DNA of 64,000 nt from an uncultured Anaerolineaceae bacterium (lineage in GTDB: Bacteria > Chloroflexota > Anaerolineae > Anaerolineales > Anaerolineaceae). The stretch's first letter is position 1. Each line of letters opens with the position of its first letter. Positions 17,253-25,924 of the stretch are shown in pieces. A model generated the notes under the pieces. It did not search any database. It worked only from the letters and a program-made list of their open reading frames with translations, and had not been told where the DNA came from. The translations under genes were made by a program, and so were the position numbers. The stretch is taken from the NCBI GenBank assembly GCA_927443345.1, contig CAKMKJ010000011.1, forward strand, positions 1-64,000. Direction: 5' to 3'.

Positions 17253-18815
17253 ATGGCATCAGAACAATTGCTGGCAATCGATACTGGAACACAATCTGTA
17301 CGTGCCTTGATATTCGATCTGCAAGGCAATTTGATCGCCAAAAGCCGTGTGGTGATTGAACCTTACTTCTCCACCGCCCCCGGGCTGGCTGAGCAGCACC
17401 CTCACGTGTATTGGGATGCCATCGGAGAAGCATGCCAGAAACTCTGGTCTATGCCGGGTGTCGAAAAGAAAGCTATCGCGGGTGTCGCCTTAACCTCCCA
17501 GCGCTCTACCATGATCAACCTCGACAAGAACGGCCAACCCTTGCGCCCTGCCATCCATTGGCTGGACCAACGCCGAACGCCTGGATTAAAACCCGTGGGA
17601 GGCTTGTGGGGGGCACTGTTTGGCCTTGCTGGTATGACTGAAACCGTTGCTTATCTTCAAGCTGAAGCGGATTCCAATTGGCTGCAAAAATTCGAACCGG
17701 AAATCTGGAAAAAGACGAATAAATATCTTTTCCTTTCGGGTTATTTGAACTACCGCATGACCGGCAATTACAACGATTCAGTAGGTTCACAAGTAGGCTA
17801 CATTCCATTTGATTACAAGGCTTTGGCCTGGTGCGGCAAATCCGATTGGAAGTGGCAGGCTGTGCCGGTTGACCCAGCCATGCTAACTGATCTGGTGCCT
17901 CCGACCGGCAGACTGGGAGAGGTTACTGCTGAAGCCGCAGCCCACACAGGCATCCCTGAAGGATTGCCTGTGATTGCAGCTGCGGCCGATAAAGCGTGTG
18001 AGGTCATTGGCGCAGGTTGTGTGGATCCTTCCATTGCCTGTCTGTCTTACGGTACAACTGCCACCATCAATACCACGCACACCAAGTATGTTGAAGTCAT
18101 TCCACTGATTCCGCCTTATCCCTCTGCCGTGCCCAATGCCTATTCGCTCGAAATTCAAATCTTCCGCGGATACTGGATGGTTTCATGGTTTAAACGCGAA
18201 TTTGGACAAAGCGAAGAAAGGCTGGCGACCCAGCGCGGAGTAGAGACAGAAGAACTCTTCGACGACCTGGTCAATTCTGTACCCGCCGGTTCACAGGGGT
18301 TGATGCTGCAGCCTTACTGGTCACCAGGTCTCAAAGTGCCCGGTCCTGAAGCCAAAGGTGCCATCGTCGGTTTTGGAGACGTTCACACCCGTGCACACAT
18401 GTATCGCTCCATGCTTGAAGGTCTGGCTTACGCACTGCGTGAAGGGGCTGAACGCACCACAAAGCGCAGCCACATCCCCATCAAGGAAATCCGTGTGGCA
18501 GGCGGAGGCAGTCAAAGCAAGGCTGCCATGCAGCTTACCGCTGACATCTTCGGATTGCCCACCACGAATCCGCACGTCTATGAAGCCAGCGGCCTTGGCG
18601 CTGCCATGGATATAGCCGTCGGTCTTAAACTTCACCCGGATTTCACTGTTGCAGTCAAAGAAATGACCCGCACTGGTTCCACTTTTGAACCGATTGCCGA
18701 AAACCAAAAAATCTATGATGAACTTTACAACAGGGTTTATCTCAAGATGTATAACCGGCTCAAACCGCTTTATGAAGATATTCGTAACATAACGGGTTAT
18801 CCGCCCAAGAATTAA
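17253..18815 (+). CDS. FGGY-family carbohydrate (glycerol-like) kinase
   Basis: A 520-residue FGGY kinase. The N-terminal ATP motif [16 protein letters not shown] is at residues 7-22 and the C-terminal adenosine motif [15 protein letters not shown] near 412. It starts 2 bases after the AGPS-like gene stop, so translation is probably coupled. In an operon with a GlpD-like dehydrogenase, glycerol or a related triol is the expected substrate, but the sequence around the active site ([10 protein letters not shown], near residue 82) does not look like classical GlpK, so another polyol or ketose is possible. Two terminators follow. Confidence 0.85.
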   Translation: MASEQLLAIDTGTQSVRALIFDLQGNLIAKSRVVIEPYFSTAPGLAEQHPHVYWDAIGEACQKLWSMPGVEKKAIAGVALTSQRSTMINLDKNGQPLRPAIHWLDQRRTPGLKPVGGLWGALFGLAGMTETVAYLQAEADSNWLQKFEPEIWKKTNKYLFLSGYLNYRMTGNYNDSVGSQVGYIPFDYKALAWCGKSDWKWQAVPVDPAMLTDLVPPTGRLGEVTAEAAAHTGIPEGLPVIAAAADKACEVIGAGCVDPSIACLSYGTTATINTTHTKYVEVIPLIPPYPSAVPNAYSLEIQIFRGYWMVSWFKREFGQSEERLATQRGVETEELFDDLVNSVPAGSQGLMLQPYWSPGLKVPGPEAKGAIVGFGDVHTRAHMYRSMLEGLAYALREGAERTTKRSHIPIKEIRVAGGGSQSKAAMQLTADIFGLPTTNPHVYEASGLGAAMDIAVGLKLHPDFTVAVKEMTRTGSTFEPIAENQKIYDELYNRVYLKMYNRLKPLYEDIRNITGYPPKN

Positions 18816-18825
18816 CTGGAATAGC

Positions 18826-18868
18826 AAAAGGAACTGATGCCCAAAAGATACATGCATCAGTTCCTTTT
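18826..18868 (+). terminator. Terminator of the GntR-GlpD-AGPS-kinase operon
   Basis: A 15-bp stem (AAAAGGAACTGATGC with its complement at 18854-18868) and a T-run, just after the kinase stop codon. Confidence 0.85.
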
Positions 18869-18942
18869 TTTAATGGCTCAAATGAAGAATAATATTGGTT
18901 TTTATTTAGCATTTATGAAAATTTTAAATTCTTTTGCAGTGT

Positions 18943-18978
18943 AAAAAATGCACCTAAATCATTTAGGTGCATTTTTTT
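18943..18978. terminator. Bidirectional terminator before the toxin-antitoxin pair
   Basis: AAAAAATGCACCTAAAT and its complement form a nearly uninterrupted 17-bp hairpin with A-run and T-run on either side. It can stop transcription from both the plus-strand operon and the minus-strand toxin-antitoxin operon. Confidence 0.85.
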
Positions 18979-19006
18979 ATATTGGAAAAAACTTCTTTAT
19001 CAATGT

Positions 19007-19306
19007 TTAAACTAAAGCATTATTTGTGGCGTTCAACAATACCTCTGGATTTTTTTCAGCAATTCTAAGCAATATTTTTGCTGAACCAGTTGGTTTTCTC
19101 CGTCCTTGTTCCCAATTTTGCAATGTATTAATGCTAATTCCCATCAATGATGCAAATTCTGATTGAGAAAATCCAAATTTTCTACGAATCGCTTGAACAT
19201 CATTTGGTTCAAAGTGGAAAGAACGAGATGGTTTTTTTTCGCCTCGCATAATTGCCATTCCCTCACGCACACTTTCTACTAATTCTTCAAACATGTCATT
19301 GTCCAT
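19007..19306 (-). CDS. HigA/NadS-like antitoxin
   Basis: A 99-residue antitoxin with a helix-turn-helix in the second half (FGFSQSEFASLMGISINTLQNWEQGRRKP, residues ~48-76), as in NadS/HigA-type antitoxins whose DNA-binding part also represses the operon. It begins 2 bases after the toxin gene ends, so the order is toxin first, antitoxin second, as in higBA. It would neutralise the RelE-like toxin encoded just upstream by direct binding. Confidence 0.85.
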   Translation of the reverse strand: MDNDMFEELVESVREGMAIMRGEKKPSRSFHFEPNDVQAIRRKFGFSQSEFASLMGISINTLQNWEQGRRKPTGSAKILLRIAEKNPEVLLNATNNALV

Positions 19307-19308
19307 TT

Positions 19309-19635
19309 TTATTTACTCCTACCTTTTTCTTCTTCAACAATAATACTAAGAACTTTCAACTGTTCCGGTGACAAATCTTTTTGTTCATTTTTTGGATAAA
19401 TATACATCATCAATAATTTATCTTTCAAATTAAACCAATAATAAATAATTCTACATCCGCCCCTTTTACCTTTGTTGTTTGCACCCCACCTAAGTTTTCG
19501 GATTCCATTCGTTCCGGGCATTGTTCTCCCCAATTCAGGGGTTTTGTACAATGCCATTTGAAGTTCACCGTACTCATCATCCGAAAGATATTCGTAGAGA
19601 TGTTTTGTAAAAAAAGATGTTTCCTCAATGTCCAT
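19309..19635 (-). CDS. RelE/HigB-like toxin
   Basis: A 108-residue toxin-like protein beginning MDIEETSFF. It has the family features GIRKLRWGANNKGKRGGCRI followed by IYYWFNLKDKLLMMYIYPKNEQKDLS, where the basic and aromatic residues belong to the ribosome-dependent RNase site of RelE-type toxins. The start at 19635 is used because a perfect promoter ends 7 bases before it; the frame is open to 19728 but those residues would cover the promoter. It is encoded upstream of its HigA-like antitoxin. Confidence 0.85.
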   Translation of the reverse strand: MDIEETSFFTKHLYEYLSDDEYGELQMALYKTPELGRTMPGTNGIRKLRWGANNKGKRGGCRIIYYWFNLKDKLLMMYIYPKNEQKDLSPEQLKVLSIIVEEEKGRSK

Positions 19636-19641
19636 ATGCTT

Positions 19642-19670
19642 ATTATACGCCAAAGGCGTACTATTGTCAA
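19642..19670 (-). promoter_or_regulatory. Consensus promoter of the toxin-antitoxin operon with operator in the spacer
   Basis: On the minus strand, TTGACA (19670-19665), exactly 17 bases, then TATAAT (19647-19642): a perfect consensus. The palindrome TACGCC-AAA-GGCGTA (19646-19660) fills the spacer and overlaps the -10 box, a good place for the HigA-like repressor. The transcription start would fall at the ATG (19635), giving a leaderless toxin mRNA. Confidence 0.75.
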
Positions 19671-19769
19671 GTAAAATATCGGTTATAACATATATTAATG
19701 CCATCCTGTTTTTTTGATTCAATATCAATACTTTCCTTCATTTGAGCCTTTTTAATAATTATTCTCAAT

Positions 19770-20735
19770 CTAAACCACTATATGATTTTCCACCAAATTT
19801 CTGGCAGTTGGTTCATCCACAATTAATTCAGTGATCAACCCACCTTTAAGGGCAGCAGCCAACCCCTTAACTTTGGCGAAACCCGATACTACGCAAATGC
19901 CATACTTCTTTTGAATCAAAGCCAGATCAGGTCCGCTGGTGCGGTCGTTTATGGGAATATTGTGATAACTGCCGTCATCCCTGAAAAACACTGTCGCAAT
20001 ATCCCCCGCCAGCTTTTGCTTCTCAAACTCAATATAATCCACTTTTTCAAGATAACCGGCATTGTAAACATGGCTGGGCACCCCGGCATCCACCGCACCG
20101 ATACTAAAAAGTAAAATATCAGCCCGGCTTTGCAGGTCAAGAAGACGTTGGATGCTGCGTTCCTTCCACAAGGCTTGCTTGGTGGCAGAATAATCGAAAA
20201 ACGCAGGAACGGGGAATAAGTTGGCAACAGCTTGATAGTTTTGCGCAAATCGCACAATGATCTCACTGGCATATTCAATCCCCATGGATTGCGTGTTGCC
20301 TGCACCGTTCAACTGAATGATCTGTGAATTGTGCGTCGTTTTGGGCAGCAAATACTTGGAGATGCCGCTAATAGTCGTACCCCAGGCAATACCCATGATC
20401 ATGTTTGAATTGAAAAGAGAATTCAGATATTTTGCGGCATATTGCACCACGCGTGAAAGCCACTCCGCTTCGCCAGCGACACTGGGCACGGGTACTACAT
20501 GCACCTTTTTGATCTTAAAATACTCAACGATCTTTTTTTCAAGATAATGCGGATGCTCATTGGGATCAAGGATTGAAATGCTGATCAGCCCTTGTGATTT
20601 TGCGTAAGTCAGCAGCCTTGACACCGTTGACCTGGACACATGAAGTTCAAGTGCGATGGCATCCGTGGTCAAGTTTTGATAGTAATACATACGCGCAACT
20701 TTTAATGCCTCACTGCTCTTTTCCTGATCTTCCAT
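19770..20735 (-). CDS. SorC/DeoR-type sugar-binding transcriptional regulator
   Basis: A 321-residue regulator with an N-terminal helix-turn-helix (TDAIALELHVSRSTVSRLLTYAKSQG, residues ~19-45) and a C-terminal SorC sugar-phosphate binding domain (GIAWGTTISGI near 113, LLFSIGAVDAGVPS near 210). It is divergent from the GlpA-like trio, with a perfect palindrome in the gap, so it probably controls that operon in response to a phosphorylated polyol such as glycerol 3-phosphate. GAGGTG lies before the ATG. Confidence 0.85.
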   Translation of the reverse strand: MEDQEKSSEALKVARMYYYQNLTTDAIALELHVSRSTVSRLLTYAKSQGLISISILDPNEHPHYLEKKIVEYFKIKKVHVVPVPSVAGEAEWLSRVVQYAAKYLNSLFNSNMIMGIAWGTTISGISKYLLPKTTHNSQIIQLNGAGNTQSMGIEYASEIIVRFAQNYQAVANLFPVPAFFDYSATKQALWKERSIQRLLDLQSRADILLFSIGAVDAGVPSHVYNAGYLEKVDYIEFEKQKLAGDIATVFFRDDGSYHNIPINDRTSGPDLALIQKKYGICVVSGFAKVKGLAAALKGGLITELIVDEPTARNLVENHIVV

Positions 20736-20843
20736 GCATCACCTCATTTACATTTTGTTTTAATACCGATTATATCTTCATTGAACGAACGTGCAGTCCT
20801 TCTGGGTTTTCGTGCTAAACCAACATTTTATAAAATTTTGCAT

Positions 20844-20861
20844 ATTGCACATCTGTGCAAT
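20844..20861. promoter_or_regulatory. Palindromic operator, probably for the SorC regulator
   Basis: ATTGCACA-TC-TGTGCAAT is an 18-base inverted repeat midway between the divergent SorC and GlpA-like genes. Confidence 0.6.
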
Positions 20862-20938
20862 TCTCACTTATGATTATTTAAGCTCACTATAATGTTGATA
20901 GGTTTAAGTACCTTATTCTTGCTGATGGCGGATATAAC

Positions 20939-22417
20939 ATGAAAAAATATGACATCATTATTATTGGCGGAGGCGTGATCGGATGCATGACTGCCCGAGC
21001 GCTTTCTCGATTTGATTTGAAAGTACTGCTGATCGAACGCGAATCGGATATCGGCATGGGCGCCAGCTCAGCCAATTCTGCCATCATCCATGCTGGCCAC
21101 GACCCAATGCCCGGTTCACTCAAAGCCGAGATGAACCGCCTGGCAAATCCCATGTGGGACCAGGTCAGTGCAGATTTGGGCATCCCCTTCAAACGCAGCG
21201 GCGCGTATATCGTCGCTATTGGAGAAGATGAGTTCGGATGCCTGGCTGCCCTTAAGGAACGTGCCGAGAAGAACGGCGTTCTAACCGAGATCTTCAATGC
21301 GGATGAGATGCTCAAGCGTGAACCGCTGGTCAACCCTGCTACCAGTGGTGCCCTTTTCACTCCCACCGCTGGCATGGTGGATCCGTTTGCCGCTTGTGTA
21401 GCCTCCATCGAGAACGCCATCCAAAACGGTGTTGAAGTGCTCACCGACACCGCATTTACCGGTTTTATCATGGAAGGCAAAAAGATAATTGGAATCCACA
21501 CCAGCCAGGGAGATTTTGCATGCCGCTGGGTGGTTAATGCCGCTGGCACTTATTCAGATGAAGTCATGCACGCCGCAGAGACCCGCCAGGATTTTAAAAT
21601 CACGCCCCGCCGCGGAGAGTATTACCTGCTCGACAAAGCCGAAATTGAAATCAACAATATTCTCTTCCCGGTGCCGAGCAAGGTCAGCAAGGGCATTCTG
21701 GTCTTGGGCAGCACCCACGGTAACGTGTTGGTGGGGCCAAACTCTCAAACCACGGATTACAAAGAAAATAAAGCCGTCACCCCTGAAGGGCTCGCCGAAA
21801 TCTGGCAGGGCGCTCAAAAATTGGTGCCTTCCATCACGCCACGATCAGTGATTGCCGTGTTTGCCGGTCTGCGCGCCACTGGTAACGCTGAATGCCAAAC
21901 CCCCGGTGTAAATTATCACAATGATTTTGTGATTGAACGCGCTGGTGAAGTGGATGGCTTAATCAATCTGGCTGGCATTGAAAGCCCGGGTTTAACCGCT
22001 GCACCTGCCATCGCCCAACGCGTGACAGAACTGCTCAAAGAGGGTGGTGAGAAACTGACCGAAAAACCAGGCTGGAATCCCATTCGACCGGCAAGACCGC
22101 GCTTCAACCACCTGACCCGCGAAGAACAAGCCGCACTGGTCGCCCAAGATCCGCGCTACGGACGCATCGTCTGCCGCTGTGAAATGATCACCGAGGGCGA
22201 AATCGTAGCCGAAATCCATGCCCCCTTGCCTGCCCGAACTTATGATGCCATCAAACGACGCACATGGCTGGGCACTGGCCGCTGCCTCGGTTCTTTTGAC
22301 ATGCCCCGAGTAGTTGATATCCTAGCCCACGAATTAAACCTACCCGTTACCGCCATCAGGAAAAAAGGCGCCGGCTCTGAATTCTTGCTGCGCCAAACCA
22401 AAGAAGTGGAGGCCTGA
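20939..22417 (+). CDS. GlpA-like FAD oxidoreductase with BFD-type C-terminal domain
   Basis: A 492-residue flavoprotein. The FAD motif IIIGGGVIGCMTARAL is at residues 6-21, then a DAO-fold substrate domain related to GlpA and 2-hydroxyglutarate oxidase. The C-terminal part is a BFD-like [2Fe-2S] domain: cysteines 412, 414 and 449 (CRCE and GRCLGSFD) are present, but the position of the usual fourth cysteine is aspartate 454. It is the first gene of the trio GlpA-like / pyridine-nucleotide oxidoreductase / DUF1667 known from many anaerobes and linked to anaerobic glycerol 3-phosphate oxidation. The next gene begins one base after its stop. Confidence 0.82.
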   Translation: MKKYDIIIIGGGVIGCMTARALSRFDLKVLLIERESDIGMGASSANSAIIHAGHDPMPGSLKAEMNRLANPMWDQVSADLGIPFKRSGAYIVAIGEDEFGCLAALKERAEKNGVLTEIFNADEMLKREPLVNPATSGALFTPTAGMVDPFAACVASIENAIQNGVEVLTDTAFTGFIMEGKKIIGIHTSQGDFACRWVVNAAGTYSDEVMHAAETRQDFKITPRRGEYYLLDKAEIEINNILFPVPSKVSKGILVLGSTHGNVLVGPNSQTTDYKENKAVTPEGLAEIWQGAQKLVPSITPRSVIAVFAGLRATGNAECQTPGVNYHNDFVIERAGEVDGLINLAGIESPGLTAAPAIAQRVTELLKEGGEKLTEKPGWNPIRPARPRFNHLTREEQAALVAQDPRYGRIVCRCEMITEGEIVAEIHAPLPARTYDAIKRRTWLGTGRCLGSFDMPRVVDILAHELNLPVTAIRKKGAGSEFLLRQTKEVEA

Positions 22418-22418
22418 A

Positions 22419-23696
22419 ATGACCATCAAAGAACATTATGACGTGGTCGTCATCGGCTCTGGCCCCGGCGGATTAGCTGCAGCCATTTCAGCCAAGAAGA
22501 ACGGCGCTCAAGATGTGCTGATCATCGAACGTGATATAGAGCCCGGCGGCATCCTGCTGCAGTGCATCCACAACGGTTTTGGCGTGGAGGTCTTCAAACA
22601 GGATTTACCTGGCCCTTCTTACGCGCAGCGTTTCATCAACGAAGCCTATCAAGTAGGGGTCGATTTTTTGCTCGACACCATGGTGCTTGAGATCACCCGC
22701 GACCACCGTATTACCGCCACCAGCAAGCGTTACGGATTTCTCACCATCCAGGCGAAAGCGGTTGTGCTGGCCATGGGCTGCCGCGAGCGCACACGCGCCC
22801 AGGTACGCCTGCCCGGCACCCGCCCCGCGGGGGTCTACACCGCCGGCACTGCCCAACGCTGGGTAAATGTTGAAGGTTATATGCCCGGAAAGAACTTCGT
22901 TATTTTAGGTTCCGGCGATATTGGCATGATCATGGCTCGCCGCCTGACCTTTGAAGGTGCAAAAGTGGAGCGTGTGCTCGAAGTGATGCCCTATCTTTCT
23001 GGCCTAACCCGCAATTATGTGCAATGTCTGATGGATTTTGATATTGAATTGCAACTTAAACACACGGTCAAGAACATCATCGGTAAGAAACGTGTTGAAG
23101 CCATTGAAGCCGTGGCGGTAGATGATAAATGGAACTACATCCCCGGCACGGAAGAGATTATCCCCTGTGATACACTGCTGCTCTCGGTCGGTCTGATTCC
23201 TGAAAACGAACTCTCCCGCCAGGCAGGCGTTTTGATCGACCCTGTTACTGCCGGCCCGTTTGTGGATGACGGGTTTCAAACCAACATCCCGGGCATTTAT
23301 TCAGCCGGCAACGTGGTGCATGTCTACGATTTGGTGGATTGGGTCACCGAAGCCGGATTAATTGCCGGCAAATCCGCTGCCAGACTGGTTCAAAACGGAC
23401 CTCAGCCTGACGCCAAGACCATTGCGGTTAAAGCCGGTGAGAACGTGCGCTATGTGGTACCGCACACGCTCAACCCTGACCATCTGGCGGATGGAGAAAT
23501 CCGCATTCAAATGCGCGTGCGCCAACCGATTGAAGCGCCGGTGTGGGTCGAAGTGCGCAGCGGCGAAAAGCTGCTTCACCGCAAAGGTGAACCCTATGCC
23601 CGTCCCGGCGAAATGGTCACCATTCCGCTTAAACCTGCGCTGATGGATGAAGTCAAGGCAGCCGGTGAATTAACTGTAGCGATCGTGAAAAGGTAG
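22419..23696 (+). CDS. FAD/NAD(P)-dependent oxidoreductase of the GlpA-DUF1667 trio
   Basis: A 425-residue flavoprotein with two dinucleotide-binding motifs (VVIGSGPGGLAAAISAK at residues 10-26 and FVILGSGDIGMIMARRL near 159), a CRERTR segment after the FAD domain, and a C-terminal IYSAGNVVHVYD. It resembles the NAD(FAD)-dependent dehydrogenases that accompany GlpA-like enzymes and DUF1667 proteins, probably passing electrons from the GlpA-like subunit to NAD or another acceptor. Encoded 1 base after the GlpA-like gene and 6 bases before the DUF1667 gene, so the three are translated together. Confidence 0.85.
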   Translation: MTIKEHYDVVVIGSGPGGLAAAISAKKNGAQDVLIIERDIEPGGILLQCIHNGFGVEVFKQDLPGPSYAQRFINEAYQVGVDFLLDTMVLEITRDHRITATSKRYGFLTIQAKAVVLAMGCRERTRAQVRLPGTRPAGVYTAGTAQRWVNVEGYMPGKNFVILGSGDIGMIMARRLTFEGAKVERVLEVMPYLSGLTRNYVQCLMDFDIELQLKHTVKNIIGKKRVEAIEAVAVDDKWNYIPGTEEIIPCDTLLLSVGLIPENELSRQAGVLIDPVTAGPFVDDGFQTNIPGIYSAGNVVHVYDLVDWVTEAGLIAGKSAARLVQNGPQPDAKTIAVKAGENVRYVVPHTLNPDHLADGEIRIQMRVRQPIEAPVWVEVRSGEKLLHRKGEPYARPGEMVTIPLKPALMDEVKAAGELTVAIVKR

Positions 23697-23702
23697 AAAA
23701 CC

Positions 23703-24077
23703 ATGGCAAAAATCTCAGAGAATGTCATCTGCGTCACCTGCCCCAAGGGCTGCACCCTGATCGTCACCCGCGATGGTCAGACCGTGATAGATGTCGAAAA
23801 CGGCTGCAAACGCGGAAAAGATTATGCGCAGCAAGAACTCACTGATCCACGCCGCATGGTGGCCAGCTCGGTGCGACTCAAGGGCGGCTTGCATCCCCTT
23901 CTGCCAGTGTATACCTCTGCACCTTTTCCCAAACCGAGGATCCCCGAACTATTATCTGTGCTTCGACAGGTGGAAGTAAAAACACCAGTCAGCCTTGACC
24001 AGGTGATTCTAGAAAATGTTTTGGACACCGGCATCAACATCCAATCCAGTCGTGAGATGAAAGAAGTGGTTGAGTAA
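23703..24077 (+). CDS. DUF1667 protein
   Basis: A 124-residue protein with the DUF1667 pattern: CVTCPKGC at residues 10-17 and NGCKRGKDYA near 31-40, four cysteines that probably bind a metal or iron-sulfur cluster, then a conserved RMVASSVRLKGG segment. It is the third gene of the GlpA-like / FAD oxidoreductase trio. Its biochemical role is not established; it is usually taken to be a small electron-transfer or assembly subunit. A weak hairpin (24108-24139) follows. Confidence 0.88.
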   Translation: MAKISENVICVTCPKGCTLIVTRDGQTVIDVENGCKRGKDYAQQELTDPRRMVASSVRLKGGLHPLLPVYTSAPFPKPRIPELLSVLRQVEVKTPVSLDQVILENVLDTGINIQSSREMKEVVE

Positions 24078-24107
24078 AAAATCTTCCAAATAATTGCTTT
24101 CTTTCCG

Positions 24108-24139
24108 CTCCCCTCTCCCTCAAACATGGAAGAGGGGAG
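24108..24139 (+). terminator. Hairpin after the DUF1667 gene
   Basis: CTCCCCTCT and AGAGGGGAG form a 9-bp stem followed by TTTATATTTT. Confidence 0.6.
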
Positions 24140-24254
24140 TTTATATTTTGAAAAACATACATATTCAATGAATATTGTTATAAAATAAACTCACTATTGG
24201 GGTCAGGATATTTTCGCAATGGACAACAAAAACTTTGGTGCAAATAGGAGTGTC

Positions 24255-25907
24255 ATGAAAAACACACTGAAATGGATCGTCTCAATACTCCTGCTATTCG
24301 GAATTGCTGCCGGTGCTTATTTTTGGGCTACCGCCCAGATTGCCTCAAACTTCAATTATCGCTCCCAAATCAAAGATGATCCTCCGCAGCCCGGAGCCGC
24401 ACTCGGCACACCTTCCACTGAGCGTCTGGTGATTGTGTTGATTGACGCCTTACGTTACGATACCTCACTAAAAACGGATGTAATGCCAACCCTGGCCCAA
24501 TTACGCTCAGAAGGCGCTTCCGCCTTGATGCACAGCCAGCCGCCATCCTTCTCGCAACCTGGCTACTCCACCATCCTCACAGGCGCCTGGCCCGAACTTA
24601 ATGACGGCCCAGCCTTCAACGTCGAATACGAAGACATCCCGACTTTCACACAAGATAACCTATTCAGCAGCGCCCACCGCTATGGATGGAAGACTGCTGT
24701 CAGCGGTTATTACTGGTTTGAAAAATTAATCCCGCAATCTGATGTTGATTTCAGTTTTTATACCCCCGGCGAGGATAATGCTGCGGATATTGAAGTCATG
24801 AAAGCTGCCATCCCCTGGCTGCAAAACAATGAGGCTCAAGTGGTGCTTATCCATCTTGATCAGGTGGATTACGCAGGCCATCATGAAGGCGGTCCGCAAT
24901 CACCAAACTGGGACGCGGCCGCGACGCGAACCGATAACATGTTGACTGAAGTCGTCTCAACGCTCGATTTCTCCAAAGACACGCTGGTAGTCTTTAGCGA
25001 CCATGGACAAATTGACGCTGGCGGCCATGGCGGCCAGGATGCCGATTGCTTGCTTGAACCTTTCGTCATGGTGGGTGCCGGAGTCATCCCCGGCCAGTAT
25101 CCCGACATCCAAATGGTGGATATTGCCCCTACGCTTTCAGCCTTACTTGGGATTAATCTGCCTGCCTCTACACAGGGTGAAGTACAAACAGTTATGCTTT
25201 CGTTACCACAGGATGTAATCTTTGCCCTGCCCGGCGCAACTGGAGATCAGCAATCAGGCTTACTCAACGCCTACGCAACTGCGCTTGGCAAAGAAACCAA
25301 AGCACTGAAGCTTTTAAAATCCAATACAGTGGTTGACACACAAGCTGTCATTCAGGAGCTGCGCTCACAAAAACTGTTTACTGACCGTTTAATTCGAGCC
25401 ATCCCCACTGGTATCCTGCTGGCGGTGGCCATTACTCTCTTAATCCGTCAACGCAAAAATCACTCGTTCACATGGGTGCTTGGCGGCATCTTGTTTGTTG
25501 CTTTATTTAATTTGAGGTACCTCATTATTGACCGTAAAGTCTATTCGTTGAGTTCCATTATCAGTGAAATGGATTTAATTCTTTATGTCGCAACCACGAC
25601 CGCAGTTTCTTTATTATTAGTCTGGCTGGTGGTTAGCTTCTACAACAAAAGCTTTAATAATTCTCCAAATGAAAACGGCTTGAAAACCCTCTGGCTTGGA
25701 TTCACAGTGATCTTCATAGCAGGGCTGCCTGTCCTCGCCAGCTTTTTCTTAAACGGCCCTATCGTCACCTGGACTTTGCCAGATTACTTCACCAGTTTCC
25801 TGGCATTAATTGGTCTGATTCAAATTTTGGTTATTAGTGCTTTAACCCCCATTCTTGCCGGCCTTACTGCAGGAATTAACAGCATTAATAGAAGATTTAA
25901 AAAATAA
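24255..25907 (+). CDS. Membrane-anchored phosphodiesterase/alkaline-phosphatase-superfamily enzyme
   Basis: A 550-residue membrane protein. An N-terminal membrane segment (residues ~6-28) is followed by a type I phosphodiesterase-like domain with the metal-site pieces VLIDALRYD (near 62), SQPGYSTILTG (near 99), HLDQVDYAGHHEG (near 202) and VFSDHGQIDAGGHGG (near 246), then four membrane segments in the C-terminal 150 residues. The catalytic domain would face outside and cleave a phosphate ester, possibly in a lipid headgroup or envelope polymer. The ATG at 24255 is chosen for its AGGAG site; the frame is open from 24219. A GH5 hydrolase gene follows 17 bases later. Confidence 0.78.
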   Translation: MKNTLKWIVSILLLFGIAAGAYFWATAQIASNFNYRSQIKDDPPQPGAALGTPSTERLVIVLIDALRYDTSLKTDVMPTLAQLRSEGASALMHSQPPSFSQPGYSTILTGAWPELNDGPAFNVEYEDIPTFTQDNLFSSAHRYGWKTAVSGYYWFEKLIPQSDVDFSFYTPGEDNAADIEVMKAAIPWLQNNEAQVVLIHLDQVDYAGHHEGGPQSPNWDAAATRTDNMLTEVVSTLDFSKDTLVVFSDHGQIDAGGHGGQDADCLLEPFVMVGAGVIPGQYPDIQMVDIAPTLSALLGINLPASTQGEVQTVMLSLPQDVIFALPGATGDQQSGLLNAYATALGKETKALKLLKSNTVVDTQAVIQELRSQKLFTDRLIRAIPTGILLAVAITLLIRQRKNHSFTWVLGGILFVALFNLRYLIIDRKVYSLSSIISEMDLILYVATTTAVSLLLVWLVVSFYNKSFNNSPNENGLKTLWLGFTVIFIAGLPVLASFFLNGPIVTWTLPDYFTSFLALIGLIQILVISALTPILAGLTAGINSINRRFKK

Positions 25908-25924
25908 TATAGACGGAGAAAGAG

